From assembly GCF_049243985.1 (NCBI RefSeq), contig NC_135371.1:2939501-3003500 (forward strand): a stretch of DNA of 64,000 bases. Direction: 5' to 3'. A program made the translations under genes and the position numbers. The first letter of the stretch is position 1. Each line of letters begins with the position of its first letter. The notes beneath the pieces were generated by a model. That model made no database searches, was not told where the DNA came from, and saw nothing but the letters and a program-made list of their open reading frames with translations. Source of the stretch: Paroedura picta (lineage: Eukaryota > Chordata > Lepidosauria > Squamata > Gekkonidae). Positions 21,121 through 31,316 of this stretch are shown here, in pieces.

Positions 21121-21499
21121 ACTCGCCCCGTTCAAAAGACTGCAGGCTACCCAAGGTGGATGGGATGGGCATGGGTGACAAGGGGGAGGGCAGAGGCAAA
21201 CAGCCCCACTGATGGGCACAGGATGCACCCGGATGCCAGGGGTAGGTGAGGGAAGAAGGGGGGAATTAAAAAGTTCATGGAAACAGGCCTGGGAGAAATA
21301 CAGCAGCTGGTGATTGCAAAGGAATTAAGCCAGGAGGAGAAGGAAGTGGGTCCCATTCTGAGACCCGGGGAACTTTCATCCAAAGGGGTAGTAGGATGGT
21401 GGGGGGAAGACCCCTCTTGGGCGGGCAGGACTCCAGATCTCTCCCAAAACTGCTTCGGTTAATGGATTGTTCACCAAAGTGGTGAGATTGGTTGAGGCT

Positions 21500-21770
21500 T
21501 CACATTTCCGGCGGGAAGTCAGAATCATCTGAAATGGTGTCATAATGGGGGTTAAATTTCACAGAGGACAGGACTGTCAGGGGAGACTGAAGGGAATCTC
21601 CACTTTCAGAGGCAGTTGACCTCTGGATACCACTGCCAGGAGGCAACAACAGGGAAAGGCCTTGGCTTTAATATAACATCAACAATGGAATTGTAGAGTG
21701 GGAAGGGGCCATACAGGTTATCTAGTCCAACCCCCTGCTCAATGCAAGATCAGTCAATCCTGCTTTGAAA
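21500..21770 (+). repeat. CR1-like tail (sense) and CR1 end (antisense)
   Basis: The stretch 21500-21680 (CCACTTTCAGAGGCAGTTGACC ... CCAGGAGGCAAC) matches 31375-31550. At 21688-21770 GTGGGAAGGGGCC, then TCTAGTCCAACCCCC, is an antisense CR1 end. Confidence 0.6.
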
Positions 21771-21804
21771 GTGTTGAATGGGACAGTAGAAAAGGAAATT
21801 TGGG

Positions 21805-21900
21805 CAACGTGGAGTTCTGCAGAGCATCTCTTCTTTCCTGTTTCCCCCGACGAGGGAGAATCTGGCTTTTGCACATCTGCAGAAAAGGTGAGCTGAGGAT
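21805..21900 (+). pseudogene. Orphan copy of the C/D second start exon
   Basis: CAACGTGGAGTTCTGCAG, then TCTTCTTTCCTGTTTCCCCC, ending in AAAAG then GTGAGC, aligns with the second start exons of genes C (27430-27513) and D (38050-38132). The start codon at the corresponding place is lost. No KRAB or finger exon follows before gene C, so it appears to be a remnant of a further gene copy. Confidence 0.5.
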
Positions 21901-21944
21901 TTCAACTGCAGCTCTTGGTCAAGTATATTGTTATTGTTATGTAG

Positions 21945-22060
21945 AACCTTTTATTTTTAGCCCGCCCTTTCCTGAAGGCCCAGGGCAGGTAACAACACAT
22001 AAAAACAACATAACAATAATTGTCACCTTAAAATACATATTAATAAATCCCGGGAACCAA
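21945..22060 (-). repeat. L2-type LINE tail, antisense
   Basis: TTTTTAGCCCGCCCTTTCCTG, then CAGGGCAGGTAACAAC, as at 14868, 24503 and 43505. Confidence 0.5.
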
Positions 22061-22759
22061 ATTATTTCAAAGCTGCCTTTAATTTTCAGGGGTGTTGGAG
22101 GTGGTGCAGAGGTCAATTTGCAGTAATGGTGATGGTTTGGCTGCCATTTTGAGCAAGGAGGCCAGAATTTCAATATTATTCCTGGCCTCAGCTGTAGGCC
22201 AGGCAGAACAGCTGTGCTTTGCAGCTTCTACAGAACTGTCCCGAGTCCCCCAGGGTCCTGATCTCTACCGGAAGGTACTGTCTGGGCACCTGGTAGGGGT
22301 GTGTGCATAATTCAGACCCCTTAAATCCAATCCTCACTGAACTTGGCAGGCAGGTAAAAGAGGGCCCGCCAGAGTTCTCCTGTGAGTTTGGTGCCTCTAC
22401 CTCAGCCATTCTCAACTTTTTTGGGGGGGTCACAGCCATTTTTGGGGCTCTTCTCAGGTTCACTGGTCAAACAAGGACACAAACAGATAGACAGAAAACC
22501 ATTGGTTATTTTATTGAATGTTCTGACATTCTGGAAAAAAAAAACTTTTGTAAAGGCTGTATGGAATTAAAATTTAGAATATTCAACCAAGAGAACATGT
22601 GGGTTCATCCCCCCCCCCCTTGAGAGCACACAAAGGAACAGATTGCACGAATGTTTCTCCTTTCCCTTGACCAAAATTGAACTTAGCAGCTGGTGACATC
22701 CTATGTGACAATAAAGGTATTTCATCAGTTCAGTTACCAGCCCCCCCACACAAATGTGC

Positions 22760-22876
22760 CAGCCAGGCAGGGGGGCATCTGGCCTCCGCTGACTGGTCTA
22801 GATGGCAAAGGATTGATCTCTGTTGCTGTAAAGCCAGGGGCTCCCAAGGTCTCACCTGGAGGCTGGCATCCCTAAG
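22760..22876 (+). repeat. AGGGTTGCCA-family fragment
   Basis: GGATTGATCTCTGTTGCTG, then CACCTGGAGGCTGGCATCCC, matches the back half of the family. Confidence 0.5.
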
Positions 22877-23105
22877 TGCAGAGGTGTTTGTGTGTGGAGG
22901 GGTGGGGGAAGGTATCAAGTTGAATGTGGTTCTGCCACCACCTGCCTGGACCTACATTTTATTCTTGCCAGCTACACGCACCTCTGGTCAGATCCAGCCG
23001 GGTTCATCACCTGCTCTGACTGGCGCTTTTAGCTTTTCACGTTGGCAGCTTTGCTTTTTGCATTCTCTGAGAGCCAAACCCACAATCAGTTTTACTCCTC
23101 TAATG

Positions 23106-23234
23106 CAGGGGTAGTCAACCTGTGGTCCTCCAGATGTCCATGGACTACAATGTCCATGGACTGCAAACACTGGCAGGGGCTCATGGGAATTGTAGTCCAT
23201 GAACATCTGGAGGACCACAGGTTGACTACCCCTG
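23106..23234 (+). mobile_element. hAT palindromic MITE, copy 4
   Basis: Both ends (CAGGGGTAGTCAACC and GGTTGACTACCCCTG) are intact. The flanking 8-mers do not match, so the original target duplication has been lost. Confidence 0.85.
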
Positions 23235-23386
23235 AAATAAGTGTTTTACATACCTGCTATTGCTTCCTTTGCACTACGACGTCACCCTCAAGAAGAGCTC
23301 TCAATTGGAAGCTGGTCTAGAGGTTTCTTTTGTGAAGGAGGGGATCCACGTCCCCCTCCCTCCCTGTCCTGCCTCCCCCTTCCTGG

Positions 23387-23818
23387 CTTCTTGGGAGGAA
23401 ACCATCATCAGTCTGGAGAGGAGACGACTGAGAGGGGATCTGATCACCATCCTCAGGTATTTAAAAGGCTTCCAGGTAGAGGATGGAGCAGAGTTCTCTC
23501 TTGCCCTGGAGGGACAGACCAGAACCAATGGGAGGAAATTAATGCAAAAGAAATTCCATCTAAACATCCGGAAGAAGTTCCTGACAGTCAGAGCGGTTTC
23601 TCAGTGCAACAGGCTTCCTCGGGAGGTGGTGAGTTCTCCATATGTGGAAATTTTTAAGCAGAGGCTGGAGAACCATCTGGCGGAGAGGCTGATTCTGGGA
23701 AGGCTCAAGGGGGTGGCAGGTGACAGTGGGTGAGCGAGAGGGTTGTGAGTGTCCTGCATAGTGCAGGGGGTTGGACTAGATGACCCAGGAGGTCCCTTCC
23801 AACTCTACTATGATTCTT
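23387..23818 (+). repeat. CR1 LINE 3' part (unit 1)
   Basis: It runs through GGAGAGGAGACGACTGAGAG and AAATTCCATCTAAACATCC to GGGTTGGACTAGATGACCC, then CCAACTCTACTATGATTC. The copy at 32592-33020 is its partner, and downstream bases also match, marking the left part of the C/D duplication. Confidence 0.85.
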
Positions 23819-24502
23819 GAAGGACAACATCCTCTGAACATGGGGGTGCATAATGCGTAGTGGTCCAAAATTCATTTCTGGATTGAGAGCTTTTATCCTA
23901 GATGGATTCACGGGTAAGGAACAAATAAGGATCCGGGAACCAGTTTCAGCCTCATAAATGAGAATTTCCCTGCCTGGGCACCAATTTTGCTCTCGGAGGA
24001 AACCAGGAGGGTTTCTGTTAAAGAAAAGAGGGAACGGGGAGGGGGTGAAAATGGGCAGGAAATGCCCTCCCAAGCCCCCTCACTCTGGGCAGGAGGACAT
24101 TTGCATTTCCAAGCACAATGGAGAGGCCCTTCCAGGCCCTGCCTCCTCCCTTTGCTAAAGAGGTCGAATTACAAATCCAGCAAAAAAAAGAAGCCTTTGT
24201 CCAGTTGGCTGACCAGATGCCTCTTTTTTAATTATTATTTTAAAAAATTATGTTATCTCATGTTTTCTTTTAGTCAGGCATTTTACTCTCGGTTTCAAGA
24301 TCGAGTAGGAAAACAAACGGAAATGTTGACCAAAAAAAGGCTACACACAAACGCTTCCATTCCCCTTTTTCAATGTTGCTCTTGTTCAGGGGCATTTCTT
24401 AAAAAATATATAACGTGAGCACTTGAGAAAACTCCGTTAACCTTTCAGCCTGCAAGGGCTTTGCATGTGAAACTACTGAAGAAAACCGAGAGCAAACTAT
24501 AT

Positions 24503-24570
24503 TTTCTTTATTTGTTTACTTATTTATATACCGCCCTCTCCAGAGGCTCAGGACACTTTACTAAAAGCTA
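24503..24570 (-). repeat. L2-type LINE tail, antisense
   Basis: TTTACTTATTTATATACCGCC, then CTCTCCAGAGGCTCAGG. Confidence 0.55.
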
Positions 24571-24659
24571 GCAGGCGATACATAATTTTTGAAATAGTAA
24601 TTTAAAAAGAGAGGCATTTAGACAGGCAACTGGGGAAAACCTTCTCTCTCCCTCTCTCT

Positions 24660-25058
24660 TTTTCGTGGTTCCCCGGCAGGGATGGAGAGGAGCCTCCTGG
24701 CTCCGCTGGGCAGGAAAAGTCCCCTCCAGGCTGGGCTTTGGGGGCCGGACCCCGCTCTGTCCTCTGGCCCGCCCTTTCCAAGAAGGGGGAATCTGGGGAG
24801 TCTTTTTCCTGGGGGGAAAACGTCCAGTCCCTGGAGCGGGGCCAGGCCCGGAAAGGGGCCGTTCCCAGCGGGAGAAAGAAGCGCCCCAAGAAGATCTGGG
24901 CGACGCAGTTCTTGCTCAGCCACCGGCCTCTCCTGCCGGGGGCCGTCCCAGGAAGCTGCCCGCCCACCGCCCACCGCCCCTTTGCCAGCCCCGCGGCCCG
25001 ATTCCGGCCTCCTCGTCGCAGGGATCGCCCTTGGCCAGGCCGGGCGCGGATTGCGCGC
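24660..25058 (+). promoter_or_regulatory. CpG-rich promoter region 1 of gene C
   Basis: This GC- and CpG-rich stretch ends directly at the first ATG of gene C. It includes CCGCCCACCGCCC boxes near 24960-24980. The gene D copy at about 34020-34530 is highly similar but has a MITE inserted. There is no TATA box, so dispersed initiation is likely. Confidence 0.6.
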
Positions 25059-25118
25059 ATGGAGAGCTCTTGCGCGGCTGCAGGGAAGCGGCGAGGCGGG
25101 ATCCGCGCCCGGCTCTGG
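25059..25118 (+). CDS. Gene C first coding exon (start 1)
   Basis: ATG at 25059 opens 20 codons (MESSCAAAGKRRGG...) ending exactly at a phase-0 donor (CTCTGG then GTGAGT). This fits the phase-0 entry of the KRAB exon at 26317. The peptide is short and basic. Gene D has the same exon at 34531 with one residue changed (R to Q at position 18). Confidence 0.75.
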
Positions 25119-25438
25119 GTGAGTCCCCGGGAAGGGGAGGCAGGATGTGCGGGGTGTGTTGGGGGTGTGCTTTGATGTTGTGTGTTGCGTGCTGGGCGTG
25201 CAGCTGCCGCCTTTTTTGGATCGGCCCCCCCACTTAATTTACCTGCCTTCCCTGCAGCCCACCTGGGCCGGTTGGGTCCTGAAGACTTCTTGGGGGGCCG
25301 TTCGGAGCTTTTTCCGGCTGCCCCACAGGCGAGCCCCCCGAGAGAGGCGTCCGGCCCTGGGTCCCTCCTGCAGTTGCCTTTTCATCCCCGCGGTCGCTTG
25401 CTCTGGGGAGGGACCCCCACAAGCGGCATCCTCTAGGG

Positions 25439-25563
25439 CAGGGGTAGTCAAACTGTGGCCCTCCAGAAGTCCATGGACTACAATTCCCAGGAGCCCCTGC
25501 CAGATGGCAGGGGCTCATGGGAATTGTAGTCCATGGACATCTGGCGGGCCGCAGTTTGACTTT
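25439..25563 (+). mobile_element. hAT palindromic MITE, copy 5, right end decayed
   Basis: The left end is CAGGGGTAGTCAAACTGTGG after CTCTAGGG. The right end is altered (CAGTTTGACTTTCCC). The gene D unit has a copy at the same site (34901), so this insertion predates the duplication. Confidence 0.8.
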
Positions 25564-25905
25564 CCCATCCTTCCTAATGCCGCGACCCTTTAATCCAGTT
25601 CCTTCTTTTGGGGAGACCATAAAATGATGCAGGAGTTCTTTTGCAGAAATTAAACAGGCACTGACCCATGGCGTGAAGATCCATGTTTCAGGATGATATA
25701 TAAATTTGGGGGTTTTTTTTCTGGGTTTTCTCAGTTCAGTTCTGTCTGTTGTCCCGCCAAAACTCTTCTCCGCTGCTCCAGACAGGCGAACGCTCGATCT
25801 CGATCTCGATCTACCCCGCAAGGCTGTTGTGCGGATGAAATGGAAGAGGAGCGATGCCGGCCGCCTTGGGACCGCCTTGGAGAGACGAGTGGGGTACGAA
25901 CCAAG
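25564..25905 (+). mobile_element. Second hAT-like element, partial
   Basis: CCTAATGCCGCGACCCTTTAA, then AAAATGATGCAGGAGTTC, then CGATCTACCCCGCAAGGCTG, matches the more complete element at 51709-52155. Confidence 0.65.
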
Positions 25906-25916
25906 TAACAAAAACA

Positions 25917-26045
25917 AGAGCAAAGCTTGAGTCCAGGGTCACCTTTAGGACCTACCAAGATTTATTCCAGGCGTGAGCTTTGGGGTGCAGGCACTTGAAT
26001 AAATCTTGGTTGGCCTCAAAGGTGCTACTGGACTCTTATTTTTCT
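25917..26045 (+). repeat. Inverted-arm repeat
   Basis: The left arm (TTGAGTCCAGGGTCACC ... CCAAGATTTATTCC) and right arm (AATAAATCTTGGTTGGCC ... CTGGACTC) are reverse complements with a short centre. The gene D unit has the same element at 35277-35395. Confidence 0.6.
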
Positions 26046-26316
26046 CCTGCACCTTCAGACCAACACCCACTTGAAGGGATTGTTGTTGTTGTCTTCATTT
26101 TGGACACTGGAATTCCCACCGCTATCCTGAAGCTGATGGGCAATGCTGAGGCTCCCAACCTTCATTTTCTTGTGGATAAATAAATTCCACCCCACCCCCC
26201 ACGCACACAATTTAGTTATTTTTCTGCAAGATCTTTACAATTGAGCAAGGGGATCCTTCCGTGCCTCTCGAACAGTCAGGCAGGGGGATCCACTGGGCCA
26301 CCTTTTCCTCTTTCAG

Positions 26317-26446
26317 AGACCCCCGGTGTCCTTGGAGGAGGTGGCCGTGTCCTTCGTGGAGGAGGAATGGGCCCTCCTGGATCCCGACCAAAGAAAACTC
26401 TTCTGGGAAGTGATGGAGGAAAATCACGAGACCCTGGCCTCTCTGG
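26317..26446 (+). CDS. Gene C KRAB-A exon 1
   Basis: This 130-nt exon lies between a TTTCAG acceptor and a GTAAGG donor, entering in phase 0 and leaving in phase 1. It reads [13 protein letters not shown], then [15 protein letters not shown], then [15 protein letters not shown]: a KRAB-A box with EEW and LLDPDQR intact. The usual MLEN block is MEEN and DV is EV, so TRIM28 binding may be weak. With the 25059 start it gives SLASL joined to the finger exon at 28835 and a 625-aa protein. Confidence 0.88.
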
Positions 26447-26664
26447 GTAAGGGCCTTTCCCCTTATTTAGGAGAGGGTGTGGGGAGACTCCTGAATCTTA
26501 GAAGGCACCTCCAGACTGTCCCTTTCTCTCCGGCGGTATACGGCCTCCCTCAGTGCCCAGGTGCCCAGAGGTCAGCGAGGAAAGAGTGAGTCCCTGCTAT
26601 CAGTTAAGTTTTATATTGCGCTGTAGGAAGGTGGAGAGCACTGGAGCAGGAGAGCTCATGTCCA

Positions 26665-27205
26665 GCCAGTCCTGAGGCAGCTGCACTGGTTGCCAGTTGC
26701 TGTCCGGATCCGGTTCAAGGTTTTGGTTCTAACCTTTAAGGTCTTACGTGGGTTGGAGCTCTTCCGCCAGGTCTATGGCTGAGACCGGGGTCGGTGAGGA
26801 AGATTGAGGGGGGGGGGGGCCCTCCGGTATCTAGCAACACCTTTGAATCATCTTAACCAGGGGTAGTCAAACTGTGGCCCTCCAGATGTCCATGGACTAC
26901 AATTCCCAGGAGCCCCTGCCAGCGAATGCTGGCAGGGGCTCCTGGGAATTGTAGTCCATGGACATCTGGAGGGCCGCAGTTTGACTACCCCTGATCTTAA
27001 CCCTCCTTCCCCTCCCCTCTAGAGGTAGGGATGGGTGGGGTGATAGTCTGCCATGTTCTCTTTTATTGTGATTTTATGTCTTGGGTTTTGTGTCCTTTTA
27101 ATGGAGGTTTTAATGGGATTTTGTCGGACGTCTGTAGCCTGCCACGAGCCGGCTGCGGGAATGACGAGGAATAAATTTTATTATAATAATATATAATAAT
27201 AATAA
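26665..27205 (+). repeat. L2-like LINE 3' end with a MITE inside
   Basis: GGCAGCTGCACTGGTTGCC, then GTCCGGATCCGGTTCAAGG, encodes the LHWLPV-x-x-RIRFKVL reading typical of L2-like ORF2 ends. The tail is CACGAGCCGGCTGCGGG then AATAATAATAAAAA. Gene D intron lacks it, so it arrived after the duplication or was lost there. Confidence 0.65.
26858..26993 (+). mobile_element. hAT palindromic MITE, copy 6
   Basis: This 136-bp palindrome has perfect 8-bp target duplications ATCTTAAC (26850-26857 and 26994-27001). It is nested within the L2-like element. Confidence 0.95.
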
Positions 27206-27331
27206 AAAGATGTATTCATGCATCGCGGGGGCTGTCTCCCCCACTGAGAAATGATTGAAAAAGCTTTTCTATTCCACCTTCCCAAACACTTCAGATTTTT
27301 TAAATTCTGTTTGGGTGTTGCTGTGCAGGAG

Positions 27332-27513
27332 ACGACATTTCCCAGAAGGCCTTGCAAGAACCAGAGAGCTCAACCTTGCCGTTCCTAGGTGGCCGGGGGT
27401 CGTTTTTTCCTCGAGGTGGACGTTTATGGAACGTGGAGTTCTGCAGGAACTCTCTTCTTTCTGGTTTCCCCCGGCTGGAAAGAGAATTGGGCTTCTGCAT
27501 GGCCACAGGAAGG
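27332..27513 (+). promoter_or_regulatory. Gene C promoter 2 and second start exon
   Basis: A ZNF143/SBS-type motif (ACGACATTTCCCAGAAGG) opens this block. An exon follows, ending in ATG GCC ACA GGA AGG (27499-27513) and a phase-0 GTGAGT donor. The 5-codon start MATGR joins in phase with the KRAB exon at 27618 to give SSPVSFEEV. The gene D copy (37951-38132) starts MATGK. An orphan copy lies at 21805. Confidence 0.55.
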
Positions 27514-27617
27514 GTGAGTTAAGGATCAGTTGATCGGCCGAATTGGGTCCTTCTTTGCCCCTTGAAAGCTCGGGGAAAGGAACAGACGATCAATGGGGCC
27601 ACCTTTCCCTCTTTCAG

Positions 27618-27747
27618 AGCTCCCCGGTGTCCTTTGAGGAGGTGGCCGTGACCTTCACGGGGGAGGAATGGGCTCTGCTGGATCCAGGCCAGAGAAAACT
27701 GTACTGGGATGTTACGAAAGAAAATTATGAGAGCTTGGCCTCTCTGG
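27618..27747 (+). CDS. Gene C KRAB-A exon 2
   Basis: This 130-nt exon lies between TTTCAG and GTAAGA, entering in phase 0 and leaving in phase 1. It reads [13 protein letters not shown], then [15 protein letters not shown], then [15 protein letters not shown]. The MLE block is TKE. Because the exon leaves in phase 1 and enters in phase 0, it cannot follow KRAB exon 1 in frame. The two must be alternatives. With the MATGR start and the finger exon the product is 610 aa. Confidence 0.88.
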
Positions 27748-28143
27748 GTAAGAATCTTTTATTTTGTGCAGTGGCTCATTTCTGTCCCGTATTCCTCCCC
27801 ACTGGGGACCAAAGGCAGCTTACGTTCTCTCTCCCTCCTCCTTTTTATCCTCACAACCACCCTGTGAGGTGGGTCTGGCTGAGGGGGTGTGACTAGATAA
27901 TTATGAGAGTCTTTTATATATTTAGAAGTTATCACTCTGCAATTAAACTATGAAGAAATTCATTAGGATGTGAATATTCTCTAGAGGCCTGCAGTGAAAT
28001 TTTTGTTGGGGTCCACTGAGGAAGCATTCACGAGCCAAATGGATTTAGCGGTTCCTAGTTTGGATTTGGAATTTCCAGGGGCATTCTTGTGGTATTTTTA
28101 TGAATTGCTTGTGCTTTCAAAGCATTGGATAAGGCTTTTCTTC

Positions 28144-28575
28144 ATAGAATCCTAGAGTTGGAAAGGACCTCCAGGGTCATCTAGTCCAACCCCCTGCAGA
28201 ATGCAGGAAATTCACAACTACCTGCCCACCAACAGTGACCCCAATTCCATGTCCAGATCATTCCCTCCCCTCCCCCAAAAGCCCCAGAGTCCCTGGTCAG
28301 TCTGGTCTGGAGGAAATTCTCCTTCTGACCCTAAGGTGGTGATTAGCATTTCCCAGGGCATGCAAGAAAGATTCACAAGAGCCAAAATCAGATGCAATCG
28401 CTTCGGCCCACCCCCTTACAATCTGCCCAAGTTCACAGAATCAGCATTTCTGTCAGATGGCTCTCCAGCCTCTGCTTAAAAACTTCCAAAGAAGGAGAAC
28501 CCACCACCTCCCGAGGAAACCTGTTCCACTGAGGAACCACTCTGTCAGGAACTTCTTCTGGATGTTAAGCGGAAA
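28144..28575 (-). repeat. CR1 LINE 3' part, antisense, in gene C intron
   Basis: ATAGAATCCTAGAGTTGGAA, then CATCTAGTCCAACCCCC, then AGGAACTTCTTCTGGATG. The gene D intron lacks this whole stretch, about 820 bp including its left flank. Confidence 0.8.
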
Positions 28576-28834
28576 ATTCTTTCAAATTGTACCAGTTTTT
28601 TTGTGTTGTCTTTACACAGTGGATTTTGTTCTCTTGTATTATTGTTCTATATTATGTGTCCCATTTTGTATTTTTTGGCTTTCTCCAAGACAGCTCGGTG
28701 TGTGGTTAACTACTGCTGAAGATTTTTCCAGGACGCAAGTTCTCAGTGTAGAAAATCCCATTCCCTACTCATTTTACCTCTTAACTGGTGTTTGTATCTT
28801 CTTATCCTTATTTTTTTCTGTTTCTCGTTTGTAG

Positions 28835-30522
28835 TTTCAGCTGTGAGGGAGACGGGGAGTGAGAAGGAATCAGGAAGGAGAATTGTGAGAAAAGACAATG
28901 ATCTGCAGATGGAAGGAAAATATGAAGGACAAATGCTACCTAAGAGACACCGCAGAAGGAGAAGGAGGGAAGCAAAAAAGAATCGAAGGAAGGAATTGGC
29001 TGCCTGTCAGGGAAGGAGTAAGCCTAAGGCCTCAGCCCAGCATGAAACAGGGAAGAGGAGGAGAAGAGATACTGGTGCCATGAATCCGGAAGGGTCCTGC
29101 TTCAAATTGAGTGTAGAAACATGCCGGAAGAGGTGTAAATGCTTGAAATGTAGGAAGAGTTTCCCCTTGAATGGTGCATTAACCACCCGTCAAAAGATTC
29201 AGAAAGGAAAGAAGTCGTATGAATGCTTGGAGTGTGGAAAGAATTTCTCTAGGAGTGGCAACCTCACTCAACATAAAAGGATTCACTCAGGGGAGAAGCC
29301 GTATAAATGTTTGGAGTGTGGAAAGTATTTCTCTGGGAGTGGCAACCTCACTCAACATGAAAGGATTCATTCAGGGGAGAAGCCGTATAAATGCTCGGAG
29401 TGTGGAAAGTGTTTCTCTCAGAACAGCAGCCTAAAGAGACATCAAGATGTTCACACAGGCGAGAAGCCGTATAAATGCTTGGAGTGTGGAAAATGCTTCT
29501 CTCGGAATAGCTCCCTGATGATGCATCACAAAATGCACACAGGGGAGAAGCCGTATAAATGCTTGGAGTGTGGAATGTGCTACTCTCAGAGTGGCCACCT
29601 ATCGTCACATCAACACGTTCACAGAGGTGAGAAGCCACATAAATGCTTGGAGTGTGGAAAGTGCTTCTCTCGGAGTAGCCACCTAAAAGCTCATCACCAA
29701 GTTCACACAGGGGAGAAACCATATAGATGCTTGGAATGTGGGAAGTTTTTCTCTCAGAATAGCGGCCTCATAGGACATCAAAAGGTTCATACAGGGGAGA
29801 AGCCATTTAAATGCTTGGAGTGTGGAAAGTGCTTCTCTCGGAATGGTGACCTAAATAAACACCAGAAGATTCATACAGGGGAGAAGCCATTTAAATGCTT
29901 GGAGTGTGGAAAGTGCTTCTCTCAAAATAGCCGCCTAACTGTACATCAAATTGTTCACACGAGAGAGAAGCCACATAAGTGCTTAGAGTGTGGGAAATGT
30001 TTCTCTCATAATGGCCACCTAACAAGACATCAGAAGACTCATACAGGGGAGAAGCCATATAAATGCTTGGAGTGTGGAAAGTGCTTCTCTGTGAATAGCG
30101 ACCTAAGTAAACATCATAAGGTTCACACAGGGGAAAAGCCATATCAGTGCTTGGAGTGCGGAAAGTGCTTTTCTCAGAATGTCAACCTAGCTACACATCA
30201 AAAGATTCACACAGGAGAGAAGCCATATAAATGCTTGGAGTGCGGAAAGTGCTTTTCTCGGCATGACCACCTAACCGCACATCAAAAAATGCATATAGTG
30301 GAGAAACCATATAAATGCTTGGAGTGTAGGAAATGCTTCTCTTGGAATAGTGACCTAACTAGACATCAAAAGGTTCATGCAAGGGAAAAGCAATATAAAT
30401 GCTTGGATTGTGGAAAGTTCTTTCTGTATGGCACCCTAACAGCACATCAAAAGATTCACACAGGGAGAAGCCATTTAAACGCTTCGACTGTGGAAAGTAC
30501 TTCTCTCGAAATGGTGACCTAA
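28835..30522 (+). CDS. Gene C finger exon: fifteen C2H2 zinc fingers
   Basis: The acceptor (TCGTTTGTAG) gives a phase-1 entry, and the split codon reads GTT (V), then SAVRETGSEKES. A very basic stretch (KRHRRRRRREAKKNRRKE) looks like a nuclear localisation signal. One degenerate finger (KCLKCRKSFPLNGALTTRQK) is followed by 15 fingers, about residues 192-611, most with [10 protein letters not shown]. Finger 15 is one residue short (CGKFFLYGTLTAH). A 1-bp loss near 30459 shifts the frame after KIHTGR, and the protein ends at TAA/TGA 30520-30522. Two further finger remnants run out of frame to 30657, where the older stop probably lay. Confidence 0.92.
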
Positions 30523-30953
30523 CTAAACATCGCTGTTCACCCAAGGAAGAAACCATATGAATGCCTGGAGTGTGGAAAGAGGTTCAGTCAAAGTTGCAAC
30601 CTTGTTTTCCATCACATGATTTACACAGAGGAAGTGCCATCCAATCACAACATGTAGAAAACCAGTTAACGGGGCAGACTTTGCCCGTTTATAGCCATGA
30701 CATGTTTTCTAAAAGCTTCCCTTCCCTTCTATCCACCTCCCTTTTCCTAAAACGAAATATTCATTAGCAACCTTTGTGAAGCAGAGTTTTTCTCTGTACT
30801 CTCTAAAACCCTTGTATATCACTGTAATATTTACAAGGTGGTGAAATGGAGTCATACCTTATATTATCACTTATTCTTATCCATTGTTGTTCCTCTATAT
30901 ATTTGTGAAACATCCTAGGGGGTGGGACGTGTCTGGCTGTCCAAGTTAGAATA

Positions 30954-30993
30954 GGGCCAATCAGGGCACAGCCAGCTTTGCCCTGATTGGCCC
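30954..30993. promoter_or_regulatory. Perfect 15-bp inverted repeat with paired CCAAT boxes
   Basis: Arms GGGCCAATCAGGGCA and TGCCCTGATTGGCCC are separated by 10 bp. Each arm holds a CCAAT box (NF-Y type) in opposite orientation. About 80 bp downstream a splice-donor-like site (CAGCAG then GTAAGG, after 31075) follows a short open frame, so it could be a promoter. Confidence 0.45.
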
Positions 30994-31114
30994 TGCCCCT
31001 GCAGCTCCCACCTGCCATCCCTGGACTATAGCCTCTTTGCTCTCAGATGCCTCAGTGCCTAGAGCCAGCAGCAGGTAAGGGGAGAGGCCCTGGGCAAAGG
31101 GTTGTAGTGGAGGG

Positions 31115-31225
31115 CTTGCTAACAAGGGCCTCTTGGCCTGCTAGGCTGGCCTTGCTAACGAGGGCCTCCTGGCCTGCTGACTGCCTGCTAAGGAGCTCTG
31201 TCCTGGCCCTGCTAACGAGCTCCCC
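31115..31225 (+). repeat. Imperfect short tandem repeat
   Basis: GCTAACAAGGGCCTCTTGGC, GCTAACGAGGGCCTCCTGGC and GCTAACGAGCTCC are diverged copies of one unit, with GCCTGCT between them. Confidence 0.6.
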
Positions 31226-31316
31226 AGCCCTTGCTTGCCCCACTTGATCCAGCTGCAAGCTGCGGCCCAAAGCCACCTTATGCTGCCTGACCAGGGGCCA
31301 GGGGAGTGGGCCCTTT

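Noticed and set aside
22088-22130. A KRAB-like start (GTGTTGGAGGTGGTG) after an acceptor-like site
   Set aside because: The similarity covers only about 15 bp, with no EEW or LLDPGQR block after it.
24602-25060. Long open frames on both strands around gene C promoter 1
   Set aside because: GC-rich sequence gives long chance frames. Only the short ATG exon ending at 25118 fits a splice and phase model.
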